DNA of 64,000 bases, taken from positions 1,426,001 to 1,490,000 of the forward strand of contig CAVQLK010000006.1 of assembly GCA_963713355.1 (NCBI GenBank), given 5' to 3'. This document shows positions 54,063 through 63,340 of the stretch, piece by piece. Position 1 is the stretch's first letter. Every line of letters begins with the position of its first letter. A program made the position numbers and the translations under genes. The notes below the pieces were generated by a model that saw nothing but the letters and a program-made list of their open reading frames with translations, ran no database searches and was not told where the DNA came from. Source of the DNA: FEN-1219 sp963713355. Lineage in GTDB: Bacteria; Pseudomonadota; Gammaproteobacteria; Steroidobacterales; Rariloculaceae.

Positions 54063-55708
54063 GGGCCGTCCCTCTGCTCGCCGCGATCGACGCTCAGTAC
54101 GTTGCGAATGTAATCCTGCGGCTCGTGCAACGACGTGGCCGCGTGATCGAGATAGCGCATGATCGGGCTAGCGGCCGTTGCGAGCACGACGCAGACCGCG
54201 ACGAGGAACGCGACGGGGGCTGCCTCGAGCACTCGCAGCCGCGGCGTCGTCCTCGCCGTGACGGTCCAGAACAGCCGAATGCCCGCCCTCGTCAGCGCGA
54301 CGACGCCGGCGAAGCCGCTGACGAGCACGACCGTCGCAAGCGTCCACGCGGCCGTGCCGAGACCGGCGGCAGGCGCCGCAGCGATCGCCGTCGAGAGCAG
54401 TGCGAACTTGGCGATGAACCCAGGCAGCGGCGGCAGACCCGTCACGAGCAGCACGCAGCTCACGAACATGAGGCCCAAGAATACGATGGCGCGCGGGATC
54501 GCCACTCCGCCATCGTCGTCCGTGCCGTACGGATCGGGCTCGCGCACGCCGAATGCCGTGTAGAACGGCGACTGCGGCATCGGCGGCTCGGCCTGCGCCG
54601 CGGTGGAGGGAACGCTGCGTGTTCGGTCCGTCATGCCAGTGACCATGAAGAAAGTGCCCGCCGTGAGCGCGGATACGATCAGGTAGAAGAGCACCGGGGC
54701 TGTCAATGCTTCGAGCCCGAGGCCGAGCGCCGCGAGCAAGATTCCGGTCGAGGCGACGAGCGCGTAGCTGACGAGCCGCGCGAGGTGATGCGACGCCAGC
54801 ATGCCGATCGTGCCAGTCACGAGCGTCGCCAGTCCGAAGTAGAACATCAGCATGCCGAGCATCGAGGCGGCCGCCTCGTCCTCGCTCATCAACGTGCCGA
54901 CGCGCATGAGCGCATAAACGCCGACTTTCGTCAGCATCGCGAATGCGGCGCCGACGGGCGCGATCGCGGCGGAATACGTGCCCGGCAGCCAGAAATTCAG
55001 GGGCCAGCTACCGGCTTTGACGAGGAACGCTACGCCGAGGATCGCGGCACCCGTATCGAACAGCGTGCGCGCGTCCGGCGATAGCGCCGTGAAGCGGCGC
55101 GCGAGATCTGCCATGTTCAGCGTGCCCGCGACACCGTAGATCATCGCCACGCCGATGAGGAACAGCAGCGACGCCATGATGTTGACGACGAGATAGTGCA
55201 AGCCCATGCCGACGCGCGTCGCGCCGACGCCGCGCAACGCAAGCCCGTACGAGGCCGCCAGCAGAATCTCGACGAAGACGAACAGGTTGAACAGGTCGCC
55301 CGTCAAGAACGCGCCGTTGACGCCCATCGACAGGAACTGCAGCAGCGAGTGAAACGGCTGGCCGGGACGATCCCAGCGTGCGATCGAGTAGGTGAGCACC
55401 GCGACCCCGAGCACGGCCTGCAGGGTCAGCATCACGGCCGCGAGCCGGTCGGCGACGAGCACGATGCCGAAGGGCGCCGGCCAACCGCCGAGCGAATAGA
55501 CGCCGATGCCGTCAGCCCAAATGAACGGCGCGGCATCGCTCGTCAGATACACGAGCACGACCGCGACTGCGAGCTGCAGAAGGCTCGACACGAGTGCCAT
55601 CGCGATTCGCGCGGCGCGCTGGCTTTCGGTCAAGAACAGCATCGCGGCGCCCGCGAGTAGCGGTACCACGATCGGCAATGCGACGAGCTGCTCGAGCACC
55701 GCGTTCAC
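54059..55708 (-). CDS. mrpD: Mrp Na+/H+ antiporter subunit D
   Basis: 549 residues from a GTG at 55708, which overlaps mrpC by 4 bases; a longer frame to 56032 only shadows mrpC. About 14 TM helices homologous to NuoM/NuoN of complex I: TYSIARWDRPGQPFHSLLQF, GAFLTGDLFNLFVFVEILLA, FLVKAGSWPLNFWLPGTYS with the conserved Lys, and APVGAAFAMLTKVGVYALMR. Proton-channel-like subunit. A hydrophilic insert at about 370-405 (DRTRSVPSTAAQAEPP) is longer than usual. Confidence 0.92.
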   Translation of the reverse strand: MNAVLEQLVALPIVVPLLAGAAMLFLTESQRAARIAMALVSSLLQLAVAVVLVYLTSDAAPFIWADGIGVYSLGGWPAPFGIVLVADRLAAVMLTLQAVLGVAVLTYSIARWDRPGQPFHSLLQFLSMGVNGAFLTGDLFNLFVFVEILLAASYGLALRGVGATRVGMGLHYLVVNIMASLLFLIGVAMIYGVAGTLNMADLARRFTALSPDARTLFDTGAAILGVAFLVKAGSWPLNFWLPGTYSAAIAPVGAAFAMLTKVGVYALMRVGTLMSEDEAAASMLGMLMFYFGLATLVTGTIGMLASHHLARLVSYALVASTGILLAALGLGLEALTAPVLFYLIVSALTAGTFFMVTGMTDRTRSVPSTAAQAEPPMPQSPFYTAFGVREPDPYGTDDDGGVAIPRAIVFLGLMFVSCVLLVTGLPPLPGFIAKFALLSTAIAAAPAAGLGTAAWTLATVVLVSGFAGVVALTRAGIRLFWTVTARTTPRLRVLEAAPVAFLVAVCVVLATAASPIMRYLDHAATSLHEPQDYIRNVLSVDRGEQRDGP

Positions 55709-56082
55709 TGCGGCTCCCTGCGTTGCTCTGCGCCAGCATCCGTGCCCACTTCGCGCCCGTCGACGTGATCGGTGCCTGTCAGCGCACGCAACGCGAGGAG
55801 CAGCACGAGCAGAAGCGCCGTCGTGCCGAAGCCGATCACGATCGCTGTCAGCACGAGGGCTTGCGGCACGGGGTCGGCGTACGACGCTGCATCCACGGCG
55901 TGCTCGGCCGTGATGATCGGTGCGCGCCCGACTTGAAGCCGGCCCATTCCAAAAATGAACAGGTTGACGGCGTACGAAAGCAGCGTGAGCCCCATCAAGA
56001 CTTGGAACGTGCGCGGCCGCAGGACGAGCCACACGCCCGAGCCGGCCAATACCCCGATCGCGATTGCGAACACGATCTCCAT
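55705..56082 (-). CDS. mrpC: Mrp Na+/H+ antiporter subunit C
   Basis: 125 residues, three TM helices, NuoK-like: SGVWLVLRPRTFQVLMGLTL, NLFIFGMGRL, DPVPQALVLTAIVIGFGTTA with the conserved Pro-Gln-Ala-Leu. Start and the mrpA stop share one base (TGATG). Extra hydrophilic tail of about 20 residues. Confidence 0.92.
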   Translation of the reverse strand: MEIVFAIAIGVLAGSGVWLVLRPRTFQVLMGLTLLSYAVNLFIFGMGRLQVGRAPIITAEHAVDAASYADPVPQALVLTAIVIGFGTTALLLVLLLALRALTGTDHVDGREVGTDAGAEQRREPQ

Positions 56083-58991
56083 CAGATCGTCGCCTCGCCG
56101 CGCTCCGCGTCTTCGACTTCGGGCAAGAGCGTCACGACGCGGCGCGGGCTGCGCAGCGATTGGTGTGCGAGCGCAACGAGCATCAGCACGGTCGCGCCCA
56201 CGACGAGCATGTATACGCCGAGATCGAAGATGAGCACGCTCGAGATGTGCACGTCGCCTATCAGCGGCACGTGCACGTCGGACGCCAGCGCAGTCAGGAA
56301 GGAGCGCGACGCGAGCCACGCGCCGAAGCCCGCCCCGGCAGCGGCGAGCAGGCCGAACGCGATCCAGATCTGCGGGTGGATGCGCATGCGCGCTTCGACC
56401 CATACGGTTCCGCTGACCATGTACTGGACGATCACGGCCGTGGCCATCACGAGGCCGCCGACGAAGCCGCCGCCGGGAGCGTTGTGGCCGCGCAGCAGGA
56501 AGTAGATCGATACGAGTGCCGCCATCGGGAAAAGCAGACGCACGAGCACGGCTGGAACGCGCATGTGATTGCTGGGCAGCGCGTCGCTCGGGTGCGCCGC
56601 GAGCGCGCCGCTCGCGGCCTCTACGCGTTGCGCTTGCGGAACTGCGATGCTCTCCGGCGCCGGCCGGAACCGGCGCAGAAGCGCGTAGACAGTAATGGCG
56701 ACGCTGCCGACGACCGTGATCTCGCCGAGCGTGTCGAAGCCGCGGAAGTCGACGAGAATCAGATTCACGACGTTGCGCCCGCCGGCCGGATCGAGCGCGT
56801 TATCGAAGAAGAACGGCGCGAGCAATCCGGCCGGAGGCAGCGTGATCACGGCGAAGGCGAGCGTGCCCATGCCGACGCCGGCCACGGCCGCAAGCAGCGC
56901 GTCACGGGCGCGGCGCGCCCGCGCGGCGGCGCTGCGCCGGTGGGCGTCGTCGAGCTCGAGCCGCCGCGGCAACCACCGCAGGCCGAGCAGGAACAGCACC
57001 ATCGTCACGACCTCAACAGCGATCTGCGTCAGCGCGAGATCGGGCGCCGAGAGCCACGCGAACGTGAGGCAGACGACGAGGCCGGCTCCGCCGACCATGA
57101 CGAGCGCGGCGACGCGGTGGAACTTCGCCTGCCACGCAGCGCCAATCGCGCAGGCGCCGCCGACGATCCACAGCGCCGCAAACAGCGGATCGATCGGGTC
57201 GATCGCGCCTTCCACCGCGAGCCAACCGCCCATCGACAACGGCAGCGCCGCGGCCGCGCAGGCGCTGCCGACGATCAGCACGAGCTGCGGTTGCAGACGC
57301 CGCGAGAACAGCCAGCGCACTGCTCGACCCGCGGCGCGCGTCACGGCGACGTTCGCGATGTCGAACATGCGCTTGCTGTCGAACCGCGAAAGGAACGGTG
57401 TTTCGATGAGGGTTTGGCGCTTGACGTACAAGAGCAGATAGAAGCCGACACCACCGGCCAGTGCGACGAGGCTCATCAGCAGCGCCGGAGTGATCCCATG
57501 CCATACCGCGAGCTCGTACTCGGGCACGTCACCGAGGATTGCCGTGCCCGCCGCGGCAAGCAGCGGACCGACCGTTATCGCCGGCGCAACGCCGACGAGA
57601 ACGCACGCGACGACGAGCAGCGCGCTCGGCACGAGCATCGGCCGCGGCTCGTGCGGCGCGCGCGGCAAGTCGCGCGCCGGAGGACCGAAGAACACCTCGT
57701 GGACGAAGCGCAGGGAGTAGGCGACCCCGAAGAGGCCGCCCAGCGTCGCGATCGTAGGCAGGAGGATCTGCGTTCCGAGGCTGCCGCCGACGACGATCGA
57801 CTCCTCGAAGAACATCTCTTTCGAAAGGAACCCGTTCAGGAGCGGCACGCCGGCCATGGCGCCGGCTGCGACAGCCGCGAGCGTCGCGGTGATCGGCATC
57901 GCGTGTCGCAGCCCGTTGAGCCTTCCCAAGTCGCGAGTGCCCGTCTCGTGATCGACGACGCCCGTCGCCATGAAAAGTGATGCCTTGAAAGTCGCGTGGT
58001 TGATCATGTGGAAGATCGCGGCGATCAGCGCGAGCTCCGTGCTCATGCCGAGCAGCAGCGTGATGAGGCCGAGATGCCCAATCGTCGAGTACGCGAGGAC
58101 ACCCTTCATATCGCGCTGATAGGTGGCGGCAAACGCGCCGAGCAGCAGCGACGCGGCGCCTGCGCCGCCGACGAGCAGAATCCATAAGTCCGTGCCCGCG
58201 AGCGCGGGCCACAGTCGCGCGAGCAGGAACACGCCGGCCTTGACCATCGTCGCCGAATGTAAATACGCCGACACGGGCGTCGGCGCCGCCATCGCGTGCG
58301 GCAGCCAGAAGTGGAACGGAAACTGCGCGCTCTTGGTGAAGACGCCGAGGAGGATCAGGCCGAGCAGTGCCGGATACCAACCATGGCTGCGAATCTCGTC
58401 GCCGGCAGCGAGCACCGATTCGAGATCGTAGCTACCCGCGATCTCTCCCAAGCCGAGGACGCCGAGTAGCAGCGCGAGCCCGCCGCCGACCGTCACGATC
58501 GCCGCCATACGCGCGCCGCGCCGAGCGTCGGCACGGTGATACCGGTATGCGATCAGCATGAACGACGTCAGGCCCGTGAGCTCCCAGAAGACGACGAGCT
58601 GTATCAAGTTGCCCGAGAGCACCGTCCCGAGCATTGCGCCCATGAAGGCCAGAAGAAACGAGAAAAAGCGCGGCACGGGGTCCTGCGGCGACATGTAGTA
58701 ACGCGCGTACAGCACGACGAGCGTGCCGATGAACGTGACCAGCAACGCGAACAGCCACGCGAAGCCGTCCATGCGCAAGTAGAGATCGAGGCCGTACTGC
58801 GGCAGCCATGCGAGGTTCGTTCGAACGACGCCGCCGTCGACGACGTCGCCGTACTGGATCGCCACGAGCACCGTGCAAATGGCCGCGACGGTGCCCGCGA
58901 GCCATGCCTCCGCATTGCGCGCATTGGCGGGCATGAAAGCGGCGCAGATGCTGCCGACGAACGGCAACACGACGATCAGCGCCAGGAGCAC
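56082..58991 (-). CDS. mrpA: Mrp Na+/H+ antiporter, fused subunits A and B
   Basis: 969 residues from a GTG at 58991. The N-terminal 600 residues are NuoL-like: FFSFLLAFMGAMLGTVLSGN, FWELTGLTSFMLIAYRYH, FTKSAQFPFHFWLPHAMAAP, DMKGVLAYSTIGHLGLITLL and GFLSKEMFFEESIV. The MrpA C-terminal region (DLALTQIAVEVVTMVLFLLG) is followed by an MrpB domain (from about 800) with LRGHNAPGGGFVGGLVMATA. Fusion of A and B is known from group 2 Mrp/Pha systems. First gene of the operon, which exchanges Na+ or K+ for H+ and supports pH and salt tolerance. Confidence 0.93.
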   Translation of the reverse strand: MLLALIVVLPFVGSICAAFMPANARNAEAWLAGTVAAICTVLVAIQYGDVVDGGVVRTNLAWLPQYGLDLYLRMDGFAWLFALLVTFIGTLVVLYARYYMSPQDPVPRFFSFLLAFMGAMLGTVLSGNLIQLVVFWELTGLTSFMLIAYRYHRADARRGARMAAIVTVGGGLALLLGVLGLGEIAGSYDLESVLAAGDEIRSHGWYPALLGLILLGVFTKSAQFPFHFWLPHAMAAPTPVSAYLHSATMVKAGVFLLARLWPALAGTDLWILLVGGAGAASLLLGAFAATYQRDMKGVLAYSTIGHLGLITLLLGMSTELALIAAIFHMINHATFKASLFMATGVVDHETGTRDLGRLNGLRHAMPITATLAAVAAGAMAGVPLLNGFLSKEMFFEESIVVGGSLGTQILLPTIATLGGLFGVAYSLRFVHEVFFGPPARDLPRAPHEPRPMLVPSALLVVACVLVGVAPAITVGPLLAAAGTAILGDVPEYELAVWHGITPALLMSLVALAGGVGFYLLLYVKRQTLIETPFLSRFDSKRMFDIANVAVTRAAGRAVRWLFSRRLQPQLVLIVGSACAAAALPLSMGGWLAVEGAIDPIDPLFAALWIVGGACAIGAAWQAKFHRVAALVMVGGAGLVVCLTFAWLSAPDLALTQIAVEVVTMVLFLLGLRWLPRRLELDDAHRRSAAARARRARDALLAAVAGVGMGTLAFAVITLPPAGLLAPFFFDNALDPAGGRNVVNLILVDFRGFDTLGEITVVGSVAITVYALLRRFRPAPESIAVPQAQRVEAASGALAAHPSDALPSNHMRVPAVLVRLLFPMAALVSIYFLLRGHNAPGGGFVGGLVMATAVIVQYMVSGTVWVEARMRIHPQIWIAFGLLAAAGAGFGAWLASRSFLTALASDVHVPLIGDVHISSVLIFDLGVYMLVVGATVLMLVALAHQSLRSPRRVVTLLPEVEDAERGEATI

Positions 58992-59120
58992 TCGGCATCC
59001 TCGCGCGAATCGGTCTCGTATGCGCTAAGCGTCGGCATGATCGATCGGACCGCGCGGCTTCTCGACGCCGCGGCATCTATGAGGGGAACGTTTCGAGCTT
59101 ACAAGAAAAGCCGGCAGATC

Positions 59121-59136
59121 TGGCACGTGACTTGCC
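59121..59136 (+). promoter_or_regulatory. Sigma-54 (RpoN)-type -24/-12 promoter
   Basis: TGGCACG (59121-59127), 4 bases, TTGC (59132-59135): GG and GC are exactly ten bases apart and the -24 box is a perfect consensus. It points at the VOC gene, with an expected transcript start near 59147 and an AGGAGG at 59180-59185. No enhancer-binding regulator gene is adjacent. Confidence 0.6.
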
Positions 59137-59189
59137 TGTTTCGTACGCGAAAAAACCCACGCTCACGGACAACGATGCGAGGAGGAACG

Positions 59190-59573
59190 ATGATCGCGCA
59201 TACGGGACTGGCAGTCCGCGATTTCAACGCGTCGAAGCGCTTCTACGAGCGCGCTCTCTCGCCGCTCGGCTACGCACCGAAGATGGAGCACGGTGAATCG
59301 ACGGGATTCAACGACGGCAAGAACACCGATTTTTGGATCGGCAAGGGCAAAGCAGTGGAGCCAACGCACGTGGCGTTCGAAGCGAAGAGCAAGCGCGAGG
59401 TCGAGGCGTTCTACCGCGCAGCGCTCGATGCCGGCGGCCGCGACAACGGCGGTCCAGGCTATCGTCGGGACTATTGGCCCGGCTACTACGCGGCGTTCGT
59501 CTACGACCTCGATGGCCACAACATCGAAGCTGTGTGGTATGACTACGACGCGGAGAACGCGCAAAGCGACTAG
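59190..59573 (+). CDS. VOC (glyoxalase/bleomycin resistance) family protein
   Basis: 127 residues from ATG 59190, just behind AGGAGG. One VOC module pair: HTGLAVRDFNASKRFYERAL, DFWIGKGKAVEPTHVAFEA, and YYAAFVYDLDGHNIEAVWYD. Metal ligands are plausible at His4, His in PTHVAF and Glu in NIEAVW, the usual positions. Close to small glyoxalase-like proteins of unknown substrate. Shares a transcript with the PNPOx-like gene 18 bases later. Confidence 0.9.
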   Translation: MIAHTGLAVRDFNASKRFYERALSPLGYAPKMEHGESTGFNDGKNTDFWIGKGKAVEPTHVAFEAKSKREVEAFYRAALDAGGRDNGGPGYRRDYWPGYYAAFVYDLDGHNIEAVWYDYDAENAQSD

Positions 59574-59591
59574 ACCCGAGGAGAGCGAACC

Positions 59592-60074
59592 ATGGAAGGC
59601 GACCAGCACCTCTACGATCTGCTCGAAGGCTTCGATACGGCGATGCTAGTCACACGCGCCGATGATGGGCACTTGCATGCGCGACCGATGGCCGTCGCCG
59701 AGCTGCATGCCGACGCCGACGTCTACTTCGTCACGAGCATCGACTCGCCGAAAGTTGCCGAGATATACGCCGACGCGGATGTGCTGCTGACGTTCCAGAG
59801 CGCGCATCAGTACGCGGCGGTGTACGGGCGCGTCAACGTCGTCCGCGATCGCGCGCTCATCGAGCGGTTGTGGAGCGAGGCGTGGAGAGTCTGGTTCCCG
59901 CGCGGGATAGAGGACCCAGGGATTACGCTGCTGCGTTTCGACGCAGAGCGCGGTGAGTTCTGGGACCGTTCCGGCATGCGGGGAGCGCAATACGCATTCG
60001 AGGCTGCGAAGGCCTACCTCACAGGCGTTACTCCGTCCACCGATAGCGGCCAGCACGGACGCGTTCGGCTGTAG
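59592..60074 (+). CDS. Pyridoxamine 5'-phosphate oxidase family / general stress protein 26-like
   Basis: 160 residues. Split-barrel flavin-binding fold: LLEGFDTAMLVTRADDGHLH, ARPMAVAELHADADVYFVTS, VLLTFQSAHQYAAVYGRVNV, and GITLLRFDAERGEFWDRSG. This is the general stress protein 26 type, which binds FMN or F420-like cofactors; the reaction is unknown. Second gene behind the sigma-54-like promoter. Confidence 0.85.
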   Translation: MEGDQHLYDLLEGFDTAMLVTRADDGHLHARPMAVAELHADADVYFVTSIDSPKVAEIYADADVLLTFQSAHQYAAVYGRVNVVRDRALIERLWSEAWRVWFPRGIEDPGITLLRFDAERGEFWDRSGMRGAQYAFEAAKAYLTGVTPSTDSGQHGRVRL

Positions 60075-60081
60075 CGGCCCG

Positions 60082-61296
60082 CTACGTTTCTGCTGGCACG
60101 CGTTGTGGCAGCCGCAGGTGATGCATGACGAGCGCGAAGGCCGCGATGGCCCAAGCCAGCCAGCCCAGGCTGATCCCGTAGATGACGCCCGCGAGACCCC
60201 ATGACGCGGCGACGGCGGCTGCACCAACCGCGATGACCACCGACACCCAGCCCACGCCGTTCAGCATCACGAGCTCGCGCGGCGTCGCGACGGCCGTCGC
60301 CGTTGCCCGTGCGAACGCGTGGGCAATCTTGGCGACGCCGCTGAATAGCGCGGCGACCAAGAGTCCCATCGGAAGGTGATATTTGCCGGCGAGGAACCAG
60401 CGCTCGATCAGCGGCGTCAGTGTCAGAACGGCGACCGCGCCGGTCGCGGCGATTACGACCGCGAAGCGCAGCTCGCGTGCGATGAGCTCGCGCCGCTCGA
60501 GCACGTTGGCCGCATTGCGCAGGCGCGGCAGCAGGCTGAACCCGACGCCCATCTGCAGCACGCGAAACACCGACCCCGCAATCGCGCCTAGCACACCGAA
60601 CAACGCGAGGTCGGCGACCGTCAATAGATGAGGGATGACGAGCCGCTCGAGCTGGATGAACAGCATCCCCGCGGCGCTCACGCCGGCGAGCGCGAGCGCC
60701 TCGTTCCACGGCACGCCCGCGGATTGGCCGCTCGGCTCCCGGCGCTGTCGCAGGACGAGCGCCCACCCGACAGCGGCCGCCAAGCCAACCCCGACCGTGA
60801 GAATGTGGAACGACAAATCGACCGTCCGCGATCCGGCGGCAATCGTCGCCACGGCGCCGAGCACCAGGAACAGGTTCTGCGACATCGTCAACGTCAGCGC
60901 TGGGAGGAACCGTTGCTGGCTCTGGAAGCGCGCGGCCGCCACCAGCATGAGCCCGCCGGCGGCCGTTCCTCCGAGCAACCAGAGTGCCGATGCCGCGGAG
61001 AGCCCGTACAAGAAGAAGGCCGTCATGCTGACTGCGACGCCGACCGCGACCGCCGCCGCTGCCGCGCGCTGCAGCAACGCCGGCCCGACATCGACACGCC
61101 CGCGCGTGACGAGGGCATCCAAGCCCATCGGCGCCAAATACTGGCCGAGCGTGACGAGCGCGACGAGCAGCGTCAGAAGGGCGTATTGCTCCGTCGACAA
61201 TGCGCGCGCGAGTAGCAAATTTGCTCCGACGAACGCCAGCCCCGAAGCCCCGTACACGACCATGCTGAGCGCGGTCGCTGATGGGCCATGGCGCAT
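60082..61296 (-). CDS. Polysaccharide flippase-like MOP superfamily membrane protein
   Basis: 404 residues, about twelve TM segments. It starts with GASGLAFVGANLLLARALST and EQYALLTLLVALVTLGQYLA, the classical N-terminus of Wzx/O-antigen flippases, and GLVAALFSGVAKIAHAFARA appears late. Moves lipid-linked glycans across the inner membrane. It stands alone with no glycosyltransferases nearby, so the glycan is unknown. AGGAG ribosome site. Convergent with the PNPOx gene, 7 bases apart. Confidence 0.8.
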   Translation of the reverse strand: MRHGPSATALSMVVYGASGLAFVGANLLLARALSTEQYALLTLLVALVTLGQYLAPMGLDALVTRGRVDVGPALLQRAAAAAVAVGVAVSMTAFFLYGLSAASALWLLGGTAAGGLMLVAAARFQSQQRFLPALTLTMSQNLFLVLGAVATIAAGSRTVDLSFHILTVGVGLAAAVGWALVLRQRREPSGQSAGVPWNEALALAGVSAAGMLFIQLERLVIPHLLTVADLALFGVLGAIAGSVFRVLQMGVGFSLLPRLRNAANVLERRELIARELRFAVVIAATGAVAVLTLTPLIERWFLAGKYHLPMGLLVAALFSGVAKIAHAFARATATAVATPRELVMLNGVGWVSVVIAVGAAAVAASWGLAGVIYGISLGWLAWAIAAFALVMHHLRLPQRVPAET

Positions 61297-61517
61297 CTGC
61301 TGTCTCCTAGCGAGGGTACGGTCACGCCTCGGCCTTCCCCTGCGGAGGCTGGCGCGTGATCCAAAAAAGCAATCATCATGCCAGCGCGTAATTCACCGGC
61401 ACGGCGCCGATGCGGGGCCGGGCCACGCCCGTGGGGCTATAAAGTTTCTGGAAGTGCTGTCAAAAGACGGGAATCCGCCCGAAGCGGCTCGGCGGCGGCG
61501 CGTTTCAGGCCCGTCTG
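61297..61517. other. Intergenic region upstream of flippase gene
   Basis: 221 bases between two minus-strand genes. It contains the flippase leader and probably the end of the DUF6152 transcript. An AT-rich stretch around 61360-61380 (CAAAAAAGCAATCATCATG read as plus) could hold a promoter, but no clear boxes are seen. Confidence 0.25.
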
Positions 61518-61988
61518 CTACTGCGCTTGCTCTGCGTCGGCTTTCGACGTGTAGCCCTTCGCGAGCCAGCCCTTCCAACGCTCGATCGACTGCTCGTTGC
61601 CGGCGCAGCCGCCGTCGGCCGGGTTGATGTACTTGCCATCCTCGAGCATCGCCCAGCCGATCGCGCCGCCGGGCCTGCCGTCGCGCAGCGGGCAGTACAT
61701 GAACGTGACGGTGTCGCCGGGCTCGAACGTCGCGCCCGTGATGCCGCGCTGAATCAGCGACGGCGGCGCCGAGCCTTCGAAGCTCCACAGAGTCTCGGTG
61801 CCGTCGTCGTTCTTGACGTTCACATACAGCCACGAGTGCGGATTGTTGAACGCCCATCGCACCACGCTGCCGGTCCTCACGAGCTCTTGTTCTCGGTCGA
61901 ACATGGCGAACGAGTGGTGAGCTTGCGCTGCAGTGATCGTCAGCAGCGCGGCGGCCGCTGCCGGCAGCAAAATATGAATCATCCTCAT
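61518..61988 (-). CDS. DUF6152 family secreted protein
   Basis: 156 residues from ATG 61988. Signal peptide ending TAAQA (23), then His24-His25-Ser-Phe-Ala-Met-Phe-Asp, and Phe-Asn-Asn-Pro-His51 in place of the usual Trp-x-Asn-Pro-His. It carries an extra C-terminal segment (DGGCAGNEQSIERWKGWLAK) with one of the two cysteines, the other being in FMYCPLRDGRPGG; they could form a disulfide. Lies 11 bases after the LSGIW gene, in one operon. Confidence 0.82.
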   Translation of the reverse strand: MRMIHILLPAAAAALLTITAAQAHHSFAMFDREQELVRTGSVVRWAFNNPHSWLYVNVKNDDGTETLWSFEGSAPPSLIQRGITGATFEPGDTVTFMYCPLRDGRPGGAIGWAMLEDGKYINPADGGCAGNEQSIERWKGWLAKGYTSKADAEQAQ

Positions 61989-61999
61989 CGAAAGCTCCT

Positions 62000-63001
62000 T
62001 CACTCGTTGCCCAAAGTCGTGTTGTAGATCGGATCGCGCGTCTGCCCCGGCAGCTCCGGGAACAAGGTCGTACCCCGGCCGTCGTTGAACCCTTCCTCGC
62101 CGGGCAGGTGGAAGTTCGTCACGCCTTTGTCGTCGAGGAACGCGTTGTTGGTCTGGTCGCATTCCCAGTGCTGAACGCGGTGGCCGTTCGCGACCATGTC
62201 GGTGGCGAGCCGGTAGGCATAGACGGCGCTGATGGGCTTTTGCAGCAGATGCTTGTCGTAGAACGTCACCTGGACCTCGAGCCGCTGAATGCCACCGGGA
62301 TACGTTTTCAGCTCCCAGATCTCGGTGCCTTCGAACGCGTTGCTCGTCATCGGTGACCAGCGCGTGAAGTCGGCGGGCAAAACATACTTCGTGTTCGAGA
62401 CGAGCTTGTTGCCGTCCCAGAAGCCGATCGTGTCGCCGTACCACGAATGCGTGCCGTAGACGTTGCTGTGCTCCTTGCCGATGTAGGTGCGGCGGATCGA
62501 CGGCCCGAAGTCGTTGATCTGATATGCGACGTCGGGGAGATTGATGAACTCGTGCGTGTACGGCTCGAGCAGGATGCGCGGATAGCCCGGCGGCTCGCAG
62601 TGACCGAGGCGGTCGTAGTTGACCTGGCCCAGCTCCGTTTGCTCGCGCCATCGTTCTCGAAACGCCGCGTCGTAGGCCGGAGTCAACACGCCGTCGCGAA
62701 CCTTGCCTTGAAACCCCTGGCCTTCGATGAACGCCGCTTGGTGCGTGTTGCCGGCCGGCTGCCAGAGACCGTCCCAGCGCGGCACCGTCGCGAGCGTGTG
62801 TTTCGTGCCGCCCTTGGCCTGCTCGAGCAAATAGGCGTAATGCTCCTCGGAAGTCGCAAACTCTCGCGGCGGCTTGACGGTTTCCAGCGGCGGCCCGAAG
62901 CCTCCGCCGAAGGCTCCTCCTTGCGCGAAGGCCGTCGCCGAAACGCCGAACGCGAGTGCGCCGATACCGACCCACCGAGGCAGGCTTGTCGTGATCTTCA
63001 T
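62000..63001 (-). CDS. Secreted LSGIW-superfamily protein
   Basis: 333 residues from ATG 63001, chosen for its GGGAG and signal peptide (ending ATAFAQ); an upstream frame to 63178 adds 59 residues of no signal character. Divergent member of the family: WDGLWQPAGNTHQAAF replaces the LSGIW box, then HCEPPGYPRILLEPYTHEFI, YQINDFGPSIRRTYIGKEHS and GFWDGNKLVSNTKYVLPA. The C-terminus (HWECDQTNNAFLDDKGVTNF) is specific to this subgroup. Partner of the DUF6152 gene downstream. Function unknown. Confidence 0.75.
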   Translation of the reverse strand: MKITTSLPRWVGIGALAFGVSATAFAQGGAFGGGFGPPLETVKPPREFATSEEHYAYLLEQAKGGTKHTLATVPRWDGLWQPAGNTHQAAFIEGQGFQGKVRDGVLTPAYDAAFRERWREQTELGQVNYDRLGHCEPPGYPRILLEPYTHEFINLPDVAYQINDFGPSIRRTYIGKEHSNVYGTHSWYGDTIGFWDGNKLVSNTKYVLPADFTRWSPMTSNAFEGTEIWELKTYPGGIQRLEVQVTFYDKHLLQKPISAVYAYRLATDMVANGHRVQHWECDQTNNAFLDDKGVTNFHLPGEEGFNDGRGTTLFPELPGQTRDPIYNTTLGNE

Positions 63002-63340
63002 GAGCTCCCCCGGCGCGGGACGAGGCCGCGCCTTGTAATCGTGGACGAATACTAGAAGTGCATCGAGATTTCGGTCAACGATACACGAGTCGAAAAGACG
63101 CCTCCGAACCGCTCGGAGCGGTGTTTGGGCGCGCAGGCTGGTAGTAGCCAGGTAGTAGCCGTAGCACCATGACGCCACGAGAAAAATTATGTCTCCACCT
63201 GGCTAGTAGATTGGGTCTAGTCGCGTTATCTTTCTCTCGGATAAGTAATGCGCGATTCGGGGTTTTGAGCAGCCTCCATCGTGCGAGACAAGGAGCGCCC
63301 GTGGCGTTCCGAATTTAGTGTTTGGCGAGGGGAGAAGTTG
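63002..63340. other. Divergent control region between LSGIW and ankyrin genes
   Basis: 339 bases without a supported gene. It contains two direct GTAGTAGCC copies (63141-63149, 63152-63160). An AT-richer stretch follows at about 63178-63250 and probably holds the promoters for both directions. GAGGGGAGA is the ribosome site of the ankyrin gene at 63341. Confidence 0.35.

Noticed and set aside
56064..57980. 638-codon plus-strand open frame
   Set aside because: Antisense to the intact mrpA gene. Its Arg/Glu/His/Asp-rich composition is a GC-skew shadow.
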